Source: JADJPO01 sp963825645 (GTDB taxonomy: Bacteria; Actinomycetota; Actinomycetes; Actinomycetales; Kineosporiaceae). From it: a stretch of DNA of 64,000 bases. The stretch covers positions 372,001 to 436,000 of the forward strand of contig CAWGTT010000001.1 of NCBI GenBank assembly GCA_963825645.1, given 5' to 3'. The stretch's first letter is position 1, and each line of letters opens with the position of its first letter. The translations under genes and the position numbers were made by a program. The notes below the pieces were generated by a model. It was not told the DNA's origin. It did not search any database and worked only from the letters and a program-made list of their open reading frames with translations. Positions 45,701 to 53,433 of this stretch are shown here, piece by piece.

Positions 45701-46661
45701 TGCCGTCGCGGACCGTGACGATGTCGCAGCCCAGTTCGGCCAGCCCGAGGCGAACCTCGAGCCATCCGTACGACCAGGCGTGACGGTGCCACAGCCGCCC
45801 GCCGGGGCCCGCCTCGTGCTCACCGACGGTCGCGGCGACCAGGGCAAGGTCCGGATGGTCCCCATGGCGCCGCCGGACCTCGTCGGCCCGCAGCTCGGCG
45901 AGCTCGGCGTCACGCTCGGCGCACTCCTGGTCATAGCAGCGCCGGGCCCGGGTGTCCTCGGTGCGGCGTCGGCGACGCTCGAGCAGGTACTGGGACAGCG
46001 TCAGCATCGGTCCGAGCAGGGCAAGGACGGCGAACAGCGGCTGACGCCACCACAGGGCCACCGGGACGGCGACCAGCAGCGGCAGCAGGACGAGCGCCCA
46101 TGGCGGTGGTGGGACGGTGGCGGGCCGTGGCCGCGGCGGGTAGCCCACGTCGGCACCGCGCGGGTCGGTTCGCAGGGACGGCGCCCGGTTGACCAGCAAC
46201 GTGCCGTCGGGCCCGGGTGAGGCTGCGGCGAGCGCCCGGGCCCCCCGACGGCGCAGCGCCAGGCGGGTCGACCCGATCACCAGGTGGGCGCCGTCCGGCC
46301 ACGGGCCGGTGTCGGCGACACGCTCGACGGGCCCTGCGCCGTCGAGGCGGTCCAGGCGGCACTCGGCGTCCCGGTCGAGGACGCGGACCGTGCGCGTCCT
46401 CACGTCGGCCACGGCGTGCTGCCAGGACACCGCCGGGTCGTCCAGGTGGACCGTACTGACCGGGTCCCGGCCGATCACCACCGGACCGGTGCCGGGTACC
46501 GGGATCCGACGGCCGGCATCGGGTCCGGCCACGATGTCGACCAGCCAGCCTGCCGGCACCGTGCCGCGCTCGGCGGTCTCGGCGGGGCGTGGGGAGCGCA
46601 CCCGGCCAGTCTCGACTCCTGGGCGCTTCCGCCGCCGCTGCCACCCCTCGTCTGTGGACAT
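42717..46661 (-). CDS. FHA-FtsK/SpoIIIE ATPase, EssC/EccC-like
   Basis: 1314 residues. An FHA-like domain lies at about 40-135 (VVIGRDPVSTVHLDDPAVSWQHA, shortened VIGRDPVSTVHL). Two close membrane helices lie at about 187-225, and three FtsK-type ATPase modules follow. Module 1 (near 575) has an intact Walker A, AGTTGAGKSELL, and VDEFRVLA as Walker B. Modules 2 (near 875) and 3 (near 1147) have GPGSGRTT and GPPGSGRST, where arginine replaces the Walker A lysine. This order, FHA, paired membrane helices, three ATPases, is that of EssC/YukB in Firmicutes type VII secretion. No WXG100 or other ESX genes are adjacent. The ATG lacks a Shine-Dalgarno and overlaps DnaA-box-like sequence. Confidence 0.85.
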   Translation of the reverse strand: MSTDEGWQRRRKRPGVETGRVRSPRPAETAERGTVPAGWLVDIVAGPDAGRRIPVPGTGPVVIGRDPVSTVHLDDPAVSWQHAVADVRTRTVRVLDRDAECRLDRLDGAGPVERVADTGPWPDGAHLVIGSTRLALRRRGARALAAASPGPDGTLLVNRAPSLRTDPRGADVGYPPRPRPATVPPPPWALVLLPLLVAVPVALWWRQPLFAVLALLGPMLTLSQYLLERRRRRTEDTRARRCYDQECAERDAELAELRADEVRRRHGDHPDLALVAATVGEHEAGPGGRLWHRHAWSYGWLEVRLGLAELGCDIVTVRDGRRHEERLPSVPLTVDLAEVRVLGICGPAAARQAMARSLVGQLNVWTSPQQRRTIVLDQPDASCPQIEDGAGRDDPEGATALCTVVVLDDASTQRRRPEVARLLAGCTARQGGAEQQSAVVIAMAPVREQLPLECGATVELAAGTGNPGVLSVDRSQRRRFFPDLPGPGFSTGLAVRLARLRDATPRPELDTLARRVRLLDLVDAEPARIAQRWLAGDDEPQDGLDEVAWTVPLGLDQLGVWSVDLVTDGPHVLVAGTTGAGKSELLTSLLAALTVTASPQRLGLLLVDYKGGTAFGALAALPHVAGVVTDLDGAATRRVLTSLGAELRRRERLLSAHCQGERPTGPRPPRLVIVVDEFRVLAEEQPDVLAGLVRVATVGRGLGVHLVLATQRPAGVVSSQIRANTNLRIALRVRDAADSEEVIEHPGAARITAAQPGRALVRCGGGPVRTVQTGYLSAVDRERWLAGVQAAAHLLGRSRTPVPWLPELAERVSVRELALYGAARVEPGGGELHPDEPAGVVLPYALADLPEQQRRGVLAWDLSRDGQLAVVGGPGSGRTTLLRALAMAAWSSPEPVHVHVIDAAGALTGPGGLPLHLSSAPSAAPGTQSHWPGLGTVVGAADPERGRRLVALLLDEVARRIGAGPEPGRPHVLLLVDGWESLAESWSRIDHGRGVDDLVRLAFEGRGAGVHLAAAGGRSVLAGSTAGAFTDRLLLPTTDQSVLMLAGLTGSAPTPWPAGRVVALRRGSEPVLAQVARPDPGPASRMLGRHSAAYAGPVAAQPLRLLALPRRVCARSLPPNAIGLGGDDAAPVRFPRDGAGALVCGPPGSGRSTCLATLARALTAEGATVVRAGAASQVLEIRSALDRALGEAGTEPVLLLDTGWSAVPGLEELALEHLSGRWATGRCDEPVATLDRLRVVAAATATEVLLAHRGLLAVLRDHRCGLLLGPRSAGDGQALGVILPPTGAVPTGRGALVVRGGWLAVQLCDAPGDD

Positions 46662-46674
46662 AGGTTGTGGACAA
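46653..46674. promoter_or_regulatory. Two DnaA-box-like sequences in a divergent promoter region
   Basis: TGTGGACAA (46666-46674) is the complement of the actinobacterial DnaA box TTGTCCACA, and TGTGGACAT (46653-46661) differs at one base. They are in the same direction, 13 bases apart, across the start codon of the FHA-FtsK gene and 59 bases before the helicase start. Occurrence by chance is possible. Confidence 0.4.
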
Positions 46675-46732
46675 GCGACCCGAGGCTGGTCGGCGTCCCC
46701 ACTCGTCGCTCTGGACCGGCAGGATGGGGCCG

Positions 46733-49336
46733 GTGAGCGAAGCAGCCCCGGGCGACATGGACGACGCGGAGGACCCAGGCGACGCCCGAGCCCGCGGGCC
46801 GGTTCTGGCCGGCGGCGCCCGCGACCCGGACTCGGTGTTCGAGGCGTTCTCCGCCTGGGCGCGAGGGCGAGGCCTGACGCTCTACCCGGCTCAGGAGGAG
46901 GCCCTGATCGAGCTGGTCAGCGGGTCGAACGTGATCCTGGGGACCCCGACCGGGTCAGGGAAGAGCCTGGTCGCGGCGGGCGCCCAGTTCGCCACCCTGG
47001 CCGCCGGCGGTCGTTCGGTCTACACCGCGCCGATCAAGGCCCTGGTGTCGGAGAAGTTCTTCGCGCTGTGCGAGATGTTCGGCGCCGACCGGGTGGGCAT
47101 GCTGACCGGAGATGCCGCCGTCAATGCCGAGGCCCCGATCATCTGCTGCACCGCCGAGGTGCTGGCCAACCAGGCTCTGCGCCAGGGTGCCGACACCGCC
47201 GTCGACCTGGTGGTGATGGACGAGTTCCACTACTACGCCGACCCGCAACGGGGCTGGGCGTGGCAGGTGCCGCTGGTCGAGCTGCCCCGGGCACAGTTCC
47301 TCCTGATGTCGGCGACCCTGGGTGACGTCAGCTTCTTCGAGCGCGACCTGACTCGGCGCACCGGGCGGCCCACTGCCGTCGTGTCCGCCGGTGAGCGACC
47401 GGTGCCGCTCTTCTTCTCCTACGTGACCACTCCCGTGCACGAGAGCATCGCCGAGCTGGTGGCCACCGACCGGGCCCCGGTCTACGTCGTGCATTTCACC
47501 CAGGCCGCCGCCCTGGAGAGGGCACAGGCCCTGACCAGCGTGCCGGTCACCTCGCGCTCGGCGCGCGATGCGATCGGACGGCGGATCGCGCACTTCCGGT
47601 TCAGCGCAGGGTTCGGTCACACCCTGAACCGGCTGGTCCGCCACGGCGTCGGGGTGCACCACGCAGGTCTGCTGCCTCGGTACCGGCGCCTGGTCGAACG
47701 GCTCGCCCAGGACGGCCTGCTCGCGGTGATCTGTGGCACGGACACCCTCGGGGTGGGGATCAACGTGCCGATCCGCACCGTTCTGCTCACCGGACTGACG
47801 AAGTTCGACGGCCATCGAATGCGCCAGCTCTCGGCGCGCGAGTTCCATCAGATCGCCGGTCGGGCCGGCCGGGCCGGGTTCGACACCGCCGGCACCGTGG
47901 TCGTCCAGGCACCCGAGCATGAGGTGGAGAACGAGCGGCTGCTGGCCCGGGCCGGCGACGATGAGCGCAAGCGCAAACGGATCGTTCGCAAGAAGCCGCC
48001 GCCGGGCCAGGTGAGCTGGACCCGTGCGACGTTCGCGCGGCTGGTCGACGCGGACCCCGAGCCGCTGCGGTCCTCGTTCGCCGTCACGCACTCGATGATC
48101 CTCAACCTCATTGCCCGGCCCGGGGACCCGGTAGCGGCCGTCCGCCACCTGCTCGAGGACAACCACGACGACCGGCCCGCCCAGCGGCGCAACGTGGTGC
48201 GTGCCGTCGCGATCTACCGCTCCCTGCTCGCCGCCGGAGTGGTCGAGCGGCTCGAGGAGCCCGATGAGTCGGGACGCTCGGTGCGCCTCACCGTGGACCT
48301 GCCGGCCGAGTTCGCGCTGAACCAGCCGCTCTCCCCGTTCGCGCTGGCCACCCTGGAGGTGCTCGACCCGGACGCGCCGACCTACCCCCTCGACGTCGTG
48401 TCGGTGATCGAGGCCACCCTGGAGAACCCACGTCAGGTGATCGCCGCGCAGCGCAACTTCGCCCGGGGGGAGGCGGTGGCGCAGATGAAGGCGGACGGGC
48501 TCGACTACGAGCAGCGGATGGAGGCGCTGGAGTCGGTCACCCACCCCCAGCCGCTGGCCGAGCTGCTCGAGGCCACTCTGGCGGTCTACCGCCGTGGACA
48601 TCCCTGGGTCGACGACTACGAGGTCTCACCGAAGTCGGTCGTGCGGGACATGTACGAGCGGGCGATGTCGTTCGGCGAGTACGTGCGGTTCTACGGCCTG
48701 GGCCGCTCGGAGGGGTCCGTCCTGCGCTACCTGGCGGACGCCTACCAGGCGCTGCGCCGCAGCGTCCCCGAGGCCGCGCGGAGCGAGGATCTGACCGACC
48801 TGGTCGAGTGGCTGGGGGAGACCGTCCGCCAGACCGACTCCAGCCTGCTCGAGGAGTGGGCTGCTCTGGTCGACCCCGACCGCACCGGGGCGGCATCACG
48901 AGAGGTCGAGCGCCGCCGCGCCGGGTCCCGTCTGGACGACGAGCCGCCGCCGGTCACGTCGAACAGGCGCGCGTTCCGGGTCCTGGTCCGCAACGCCATG
49001 TTCCGGCGGGTCGAGCTCGCGGCCCGTGGCCGGTGGGACGTTCTGGGCGAGCTGGACGGGGGGTCTGGTTGGGACGGCGCAGCGTGGGCCGACGCCATGG
49101 CCGGTTACGACACCGTTCATGAGGACCTGGGCACCGGCCCGGACGCCCGCGGGCCGCATCTGCTGCTGGTCCGGGAGGAGGGTCGCCTGTGGTGGGTCCG
49201 GCAGATCTTCGACGACCCCGCCGGCGACCACGACTGGGGAATCAGTGCTCGCGTCGACCTCGACGAGAGCGACGCCGCCGGTGAGGCCGCCATCGCCGTG
49301 ACCGCCGTCGGCATGCTGGAGCTGATCGGGGACTAG
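46733..49336 (+). CDS. DEAD/DEAH-box helicase, Ski2-like with DUF3516
   Basis: 867 residues from GTG 46733 (agga eight bases upstream); an ATG three codons earlier is an alternative. Helicase motifs: Q-like LYPAQEEALIEL, I GTPTGSGKS, Ia APIKALVSEKFF, II VMDEFHYY, III LMSATLGD, V GTDTLGVGINVPIRTV and VI FHQIAGRAGRAG. The C-terminal ~450 residues, with VSWTRATFARLVDADPEPLR and DDYEVSPKSVVRDMYERAM, match DUF3516, found on actinobacterial Ski2/HelY-type RNA helicases. It probably unwinds structured RNA. Its end overlaps the convergent PilZ gene by four bases. Confidence 0.9.
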   Translation: MSEAAPGDMDDAEDPGDARARGPVLAGGARDPDSVFEAFSAWARGRGLTLYPAQEEALIELVSGSNVILGTPTGSGKSLVAAGAQFATLAAGGRSVYTAPIKALVSEKFFALCEMFGADRVGMLTGDAAVNAEAPIICCTAEVLANQALRQGADTAVDLVVMDEFHYYADPQRGWAWQVPLVELPRAQFLLMSATLGDVSFFERDLTRRTGRPTAVVSAGERPVPLFFSYVTTPVHESIAELVATDRAPVYVVHFTQAAALERAQALTSVPVTSRSARDAIGRRIAHFRFSAGFGHTLNRLVRHGVGVHHAGLLPRYRRLVERLAQDGLLAVICGTDTLGVGINVPIRTVLLTGLTKFDGHRMRQLSAREFHQIAGRAGRAGFDTAGTVVVQAPEHEVENERLLARAGDDERKRKRIVRKKPPPGQVSWTRATFARLVDADPEPLRSSFAVTHSMILNLIARPGDPVAAVRHLLEDNHDDRPAQRRNVVRAVAIYRSLLAAGVVERLEEPDESGRSVRLTVDLPAEFALNQPLSPFALATLEVLDPDAPTYPLDVVSVIEATLENPRQVIAAQRNFARGEAVAQMKADGLDYEQRMEALESVTHPQPLAELLEATLAVYRRGHPWVDDYEVSPKSVVRDMYERAMSFGEYVRFYGLGRSEGSVLRYLADAYQALRRSVPEAARSEDLTDLVEWLGETVRQTDSSLLEEWAALVDPDRTGAASREVERRRAGSRLDDEPPPVTSNRRAFRVLVRNAMFRRVELAARGRWDVLGELDGGSGWDGAAWADAMAGYDTVHEDLGTGPDARGPHLLLVREEGRLWWVRQIFDDPAGDHDWGISARVDLDESDAAGEAAIAVTAVGMLELIGD

Positions 49337-50034
49337 CCTCGCGCCCGCGCCGCGTGCCAGCTGAGAACGTCGCGCTCCAGGGCGTTCCGGTCCCCCTCGG
49401 ACACGTCGACGAAGTGCAGTGCCGCCTCGCCGGCGTCGGCGTCCACCCAGACCACCTCGCCGATCAGCCACATCGGCTCGCCGCCGTTGCCGCTCACCAT
49501 CGTCCGCATCCGATCGCCCCGGGCGAGCTGCTGGTCCTGTGGCAGGCGCACTCGGCACCCTGTGCTCGACAGGTCGAGCGTCCAGGTGCCTCGGGACGGA
49601 ACCCCCTCACGCACCAGAAGGATCGAGCGCTCGAGCCGGGCCCGGACGGCGGCCCGTCGGGTCTCGACCGCCAGCCCGACGACACCGGTCAGCTCGATCT
49701 CGTCCCGCCGGCCGGCGACCATCTGCGCGACGGCCTGCACCACCACCATGGCCTCCGGGGCCCGGGCCCGTACCCAGACCCTCCGGCCGTTCACGGCACT
49801 GGCCGCACCGGCGCCGATGCGCACCCGACCGGTGACCACGATCCCGCCGGCGGACCACACAGTCACCTCGCCGGCCACCGGCTCCTCGCCGTCCACCGGC
49901 ACGATGACCGCCGGGGCTCCGATCGGCGGGGTCGGCAACGGGTAGGACGGCGCGCCGTCCCGTGCGTCATGGCCCCCCACCTCAGCCACCTCCACGGACG
50001 AGGACGCCGACTGCCGGCCGCTGTCTGAGATCAT
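49333..50034 (-). CDS. PilZ-domain protein (c-di-GMP receptor-like)
   Basis: 233 residues. The N-terminal ~125 residues are beta-rich (PAVIVPVDGEEPVAGEVTVWS), like the YcgR-N type domain. The PilZ domain begins with the arginine cluster ETRRAAVRARLERS (RxxxR motif) and has the D/NxSxxG motif as DLSSTGC, with VVWVDADAGEAALHFVDVS at the end. These are the c-di-GMP-contacting residues of PilZ proteins. It is divergent from a GGDEF-EAL gene 101 bases away, so the two probably form a local c-di-GMP circuit. The effector pathway is unknown. Confidence 0.85.
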   Translation of the reverse strand: MISDSGRQSASSSVEVAEVGGHDARDGAPSYPLPTPPIGAPAVIVPVDGEEPVAGEVTVWSAGGIVVTGRVRIGAGAASAVNGRRVWVRARAPEAMVVVQAVAQMVAGRRDEIELTGVVGLAVETRRAAVRARLERSILLVREGVPSRGTWTLDLSSTGCRVRLPQDQQLARGDRMRTMVSGNGGEPMWLIGEVVWVDADAGEAALHFVDVSEGDRNALERDVLSWHAARARG

Positions 50035-50135
50035 GACTCACGGTACATGCGTGAGCGCTCTGTGCGATAGCAGGCACGACGGGCCGGTCGACGCCGCGTC
50101 TCAAGGGCCCTGGCTCGGCGACCGAGAATGCGACC

Positions 50136-52172
50136 ATGACTGCCGGCCGACCTGCGCCGATCACGGAGGGTCTGCCGCAAGGGCGTCGACGGCCTCCTGG
50201 CAGTCGACCTCTCCGTGAAGGGTGGGCCGGCTGCCTGCGGCTGCTCCCGCTTCCCGGCGCTGCGCTCGCGACGGGCAGCGGCGCGCTGGTCGCCCTGGCC
50301 CTGCTGGGCGGTCCTGCCTCGATCGTGCTCGTGGCCGGGTCGGCGCTGCTGGCCCTGACCGTCCGGTCCGGCGTCCCGACGGTCCTGGCCTGTGCCGGCT
50401 CCGTCATCGGCGCCGTCGTCGTCGTCGAGCGGCACGGCACTCCCCTCACGCCGGGTGCCGTGCTCGTCGCCGTGACTCTGCTGGCCGTGGCACTGGTGGT
50501 CGCATCGGCCGCCGAACGCCGGGTTCTGCGCGGCGTCGTGGGTCAGCACGACACCGTCCTGGAGCGGATCGACGCCATGGTCTGGGAGATGATGCCGAAC
50601 GGCGGGCTGCGCGTCTCGGCTGCCGCCCAGCGCCTGTTCGGCCATCCGCCTGCCCGCTGGGCCGAGCCCGGTTTCTGGTCTCTGGTGGTGCACCCGGAGG
50701 ACCACGCCGCAGCGCAGTTCTGCGAAGGCTCCTGCGGGTCGGCCACCCTGCGCGTGTACCACCGCGACGGCTCCACCCGGTGGGTGGAGAGCCGGGTGGC
50801 CGATGACGCGTCCGTCGGCGGGGTACAGGTCGGGGTACTGATCGACCGGACCGACCAGGTGCTCGCCGAGCGTGAGGCGGAGCGGCTGCTCAACGCCAGG
50901 GTGGAGCAGGACCACCTGACCGGTCTGGCGAACCGGGCCTGGTTCCTCGACGCGGTGCAGACCCGGCTGTCCGAGGCGCCGGAGCGACCCGCCACCGTGC
51001 TCTTCCTCGACCTGAACCACTTCGACGAGGTCAACGACGCCCTCGGTCACAAGCTGGGTGACGCCCTGTTGTGCAGCGTGGCCGCACGGGTGTCTCAGGC
51101 TGCCGGGGAGCATGTCGTGGCACGGTTCGGGGGCGACGAGTTCACGGTGCTCATCGAAGACCTCGCCCCGGAGCAGGCCGAGCGGCTGGCGGCCCAGATC
51201 GCCGAGGCCATCCAGTCCCCACTGTCGGTGGACGGGATGCGGCTGCGGGTGAGTGCCAGGATGGGCCTGGCCGCCTACCCGCAGGACGCGGACTCCGCGC
51301 AGGAGCTGGTTCGGTGCGCGGACGTCGCGGTCTACCAGGCCAAGGTCCGTGACCGGGATATCCACCGCTACGACCGCACCATGGACGTGTTCGACGCCGA
51401 ATGGGCCCGGCTGGTCAGCGAGCTGGACGCCGCGATCGACGGCAACCAGCTGACACTGCACCACCAGCCGCTGGTCGACGTCGCCACCGGAGCGCTGATC
51501 GGGACCGAGGCGCTGGTGCGCTGGACCCATCCCGAGCTCGGCAAGGTGCCCCCGGACCGGTTCATCGAGGTGGCCGAGGTCTCCGGGCAGATCAAGCAGA
51601 TCACCCGCTGGGTGGTGCGACAGGCCCTGGTCGAGCTGGTGTCGCTCGGCGCTGCGGGTGAGCGCCTCGAGGTGTCGGTCAACCTCTCGGTGCGCAACCT
51701 GCGCGAGAGCGATCTGCTCGCCTGGCTGGAGAACCTGATCGCCGAGGTGGGGGTCGACGGCCGCCGGCTGGTGGTCGAGATCACCGAGAGCACGATCATG
51801 GAGGACCCGACCGCGGCGGTCGACCTGATCTGCGGGCTGCGCCGGCTGGGCATCCGTACCTGGATCGACGACTTCGGCACGGGATACTCCTCACTCGCCC
51901 GGCTCCGCGACCTGCCCGTCGACGCGGTCAAGATCGATCGCTCGTTCGTCAGCGACGTGGGGACGACCCAGGCCGACCGGGACGTGCTGCGTGGGCTGAT
52001 CAACCTGGTGCACTCCCTCGGCAAGCAGGTCGTCGCCGAAGGTGTGGAGCAGGCGCAGACCACGGCGTTGCTGCGCGAGCTCGGCTGCGACCTCGCACAG
52101 GGGTACCACCTGGGCCGGCCGATGCCGATCGCGGACTTCAGCCGTCTGGTGGCGCAACCGTGCCGAGCGTGA
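50136..52172 (+). CDS. Membrane-bound GGDEF-EAL protein with PAS domain
   Basis: 678 residues. About four hydrophobic helices lie within residues 30-125 (LPLPGAALATGSGALVALAL onward). A PAS-like domain is at ~140-245 (IDAMVWEMMPNGGLRVS). The GGDEF domain, ~260-415, has an intact ARFGGDEFTVL but no RxxD inhibitory site before it. The EAL domain, ~430-675, has EALVRW, VNLSVRNL, EITEST, IDDFGTGYSS, VKIDRSFV and AEGVE, the residues needed for metal binding and hydrolysis. Both cyclase and phosphodiesterase activities look possible. The opposite-strand PilZ protein is a likely receptor for the product. Confidence 0.93.
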   Translation: MTAGRPAPITEGLPQGRRRPPGSRPLREGWAGCLRLLPLPGAALATGSGALVALALLGGPASIVLVAGSALLALTVRSGVPTVLACAGSVIGAVVVVERHGTPLTPGAVLVAVTLLAVALVVASAAERRVLRGVVGQHDTVLERIDAMVWEMMPNGGLRVSAAAQRLFGHPPARWAEPGFWSLVVHPEDHAAAQFCEGSCGSATLRVYHRDGSTRWVESRVADDASVGGVQVGVLIDRTDQVLAEREAERLLNARVEQDHLTGLANRAWFLDAVQTRLSEAPERPATVLFLDLNHFDEVNDALGHKLGDALLCSVAARVSQAAGEHVVARFGGDEFTVLIEDLAPEQAERLAAQIAEAIQSPLSVDGMRLRVSARMGLAAYPQDADSAQELVRCADVAVYQAKVRDRDIHRYDRTMDVFDAEWARLVSELDAAIDGNQLTLHHQPLVDVATGALIGTEALVRWTHPELGKVPPDRFIEVAEVSGQIKQITRWVVRQALVELVSLGAAGERLEVSVNLSVRNLRESDLLAWLENLIAEVGVDGRRLVVEITESTIMEDPTAAVDLICGLRRLGIRTWIDDFGTGYSSLARLRDLPVDAVKIDRSFVSDVGTTQADRDVLRGLINLVHSLGKQVVAEGVEQAQTTALLRELGCDLAQGYHLGRPMPIADFSRLVAQPCRA

Positions 52173-52314
52173 TGGTTGTGGCGATCTGGTGAGCCCAGGA
52201 CTCAACGGTTCGGACGATATTGCCGATTACGAGGCGATAACCGGGGCGATCGGACTCGAGACGTGGGCAATGAGCTTACGATGCGTAGTCATTCCGGTTC
52301 GCGGAGTGTGAAGC

Positions 52315-53394
52315 ATGATCGAGGCGCCACGCAGCAGGGCAGTCGCTTCCAGGCCGGGCGCCCGCCCGGGTCTCACCCAGGCCGCCAGGGCGCCGGCAAG
52401 GCACCCACTCGCCGCCCGTGACGACGTCCGGCTGCCGGCTGGGTCCTACCCGGTCGATCTGCGTCATGTGGGCGGGGCGCACGAGCGCCTGCTGCCGAAC
52501 CTGATGATCGCCGGGGTCACCCACGCCGGCGCCACCCGGCTCGCCCGAGCCCTCGGCCGGCACGAGGAGATCAAGCGTCCGACGGTCAAGCGGATCGACC
52601 GGTACGACCCGATGCGTTTCGACCGGCCGATCGACGGCTCGCTGGCCGACTACGACCGGTACTTCGCGAACTGGACCGGTCAGCAGTACCGGATGGAGCG
52701 CTCGCCCACCTACTTCGACGGCGGCCGGTCGTTGGTCCGGTCGGTGGCCTGCGACCTGCCCGACCTGCGCGTCCTGATCGTGCTGAGGGACCCGGCCGAG
52801 CGGTTGTGGAGCGGCTACCGCGACAAGATCGCCACAGGCCGTCTGCCCCGGGCCATGACCTACCAGGCCTACGTCGAACGCTGCCTGGCGTTGCGCGCCA
52901 ACGGCGCCGACCGGTTCGAGGGCAACCGGCACTTCCGTACCCTGTCCTGCGGTCTGTACGCCGAGCACCTCGGTGACTGGCTCGAGCTGTTCGGTCGGCG
53001 GCTGCAGGTGGTCTTCGCCGAGGACCTGGACCGCTCGGCGACCGCCGCCCTGGACGGTGTCTTCCGCTGGCTCGGGCTGGAACCGACCGCCGCGCGACAG
53101 CGGGCGGCGGGGGTCGACGTCCGAGCGGTGGCCGGATCGGCGCAGAGCACCGGTCTGCAGACCTTCGACTCACCCGCCGAGCGGAGCTTCTGGCAGGTGC
53201 CTCCCGACCTGCTGCGCACCTCGGCCCAAGCCGGTCGTGACCTGGCCCGCCGGATCCCGCGACCGGCGTCGCGCCACGGTTCGGGGCGCCCGCGCACCCG
53301 AGCCGACCGGTTGTACCAGCGCGCCAACTGCGACCTGGTCGATCTGCTGCGCAGCGCCGGCTACCGGGACCTGCCGGACTGGCTCTCCCGCTGA
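52315..53394 (+). CDS. Sulfotransferase-domain protein
   Basis: 359 residues. The PAPS 5'-phosphosulfate loop is LMIAGVTHAGATRLARALG, somewhat unlike the usual GxxKxGTT because the lysine is not present (T-H instead). The 3'-phosphate loop is intact: LIVLRDPAERLWSGYRDK. SPTYFDGG and CGLYAEHLGDWLELFG are found in heparan-sulfate-type sulfotransferases. The first ~55 residues are Ala/Arg/Pro-rich and may not be structured; an internal start is possible. The acceptor is unknown, perhaps a surface glycan or lipid. A TACGAT hexamer at 52276 is a -10 candidate. Confidence 0.82.
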   Translation: MIEAPRSRAVASRPGARPGLTQAARAPARHPLAARDDVRLPAGSYPVDLRHVGGAHERLLPNLMIAGVTHAGATRLARALGRHEEIKRPTVKRIDRYDPMRFDRPIDGSLADYDRYFANWTGQQYRMERSPTYFDGGRSLVRSVACDLPDLRVLIVLRDPAERLWSGYRDKIATGRLPRAMTYQAYVERCLALRANGADRFEGNRHFRTLSCGLYAEHLGDWLELFGRRLQVVFAEDLDRSATAALDGVFRWLGLEPTAARQRAAGVDVRAVAGSAQSTGLQTFDSPAERSFWQVPPDLLRTSAQAGRDLARRIPRPASRHGSGRPRTRADRLYQRANCDLVDLLRSAGYRDLPDWLSR

Positions 53395-53421
53395 GCCGTC
53401 CTGGATCTCTGCCGGACGCCG

Positions 53422-53427
53422 TACGGT
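53422..53427 (+). promoter_or_regulatory. Candidate -10 element for leaderless prfB
   Basis: TACGGT ends six bases before the prfB GTG at 53434 and no Shine-Dalgarno lies between, so the transcript probably begins at the start codon. Confidence 0.4.
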
Positions 53428-53433
53428 TGCTGT

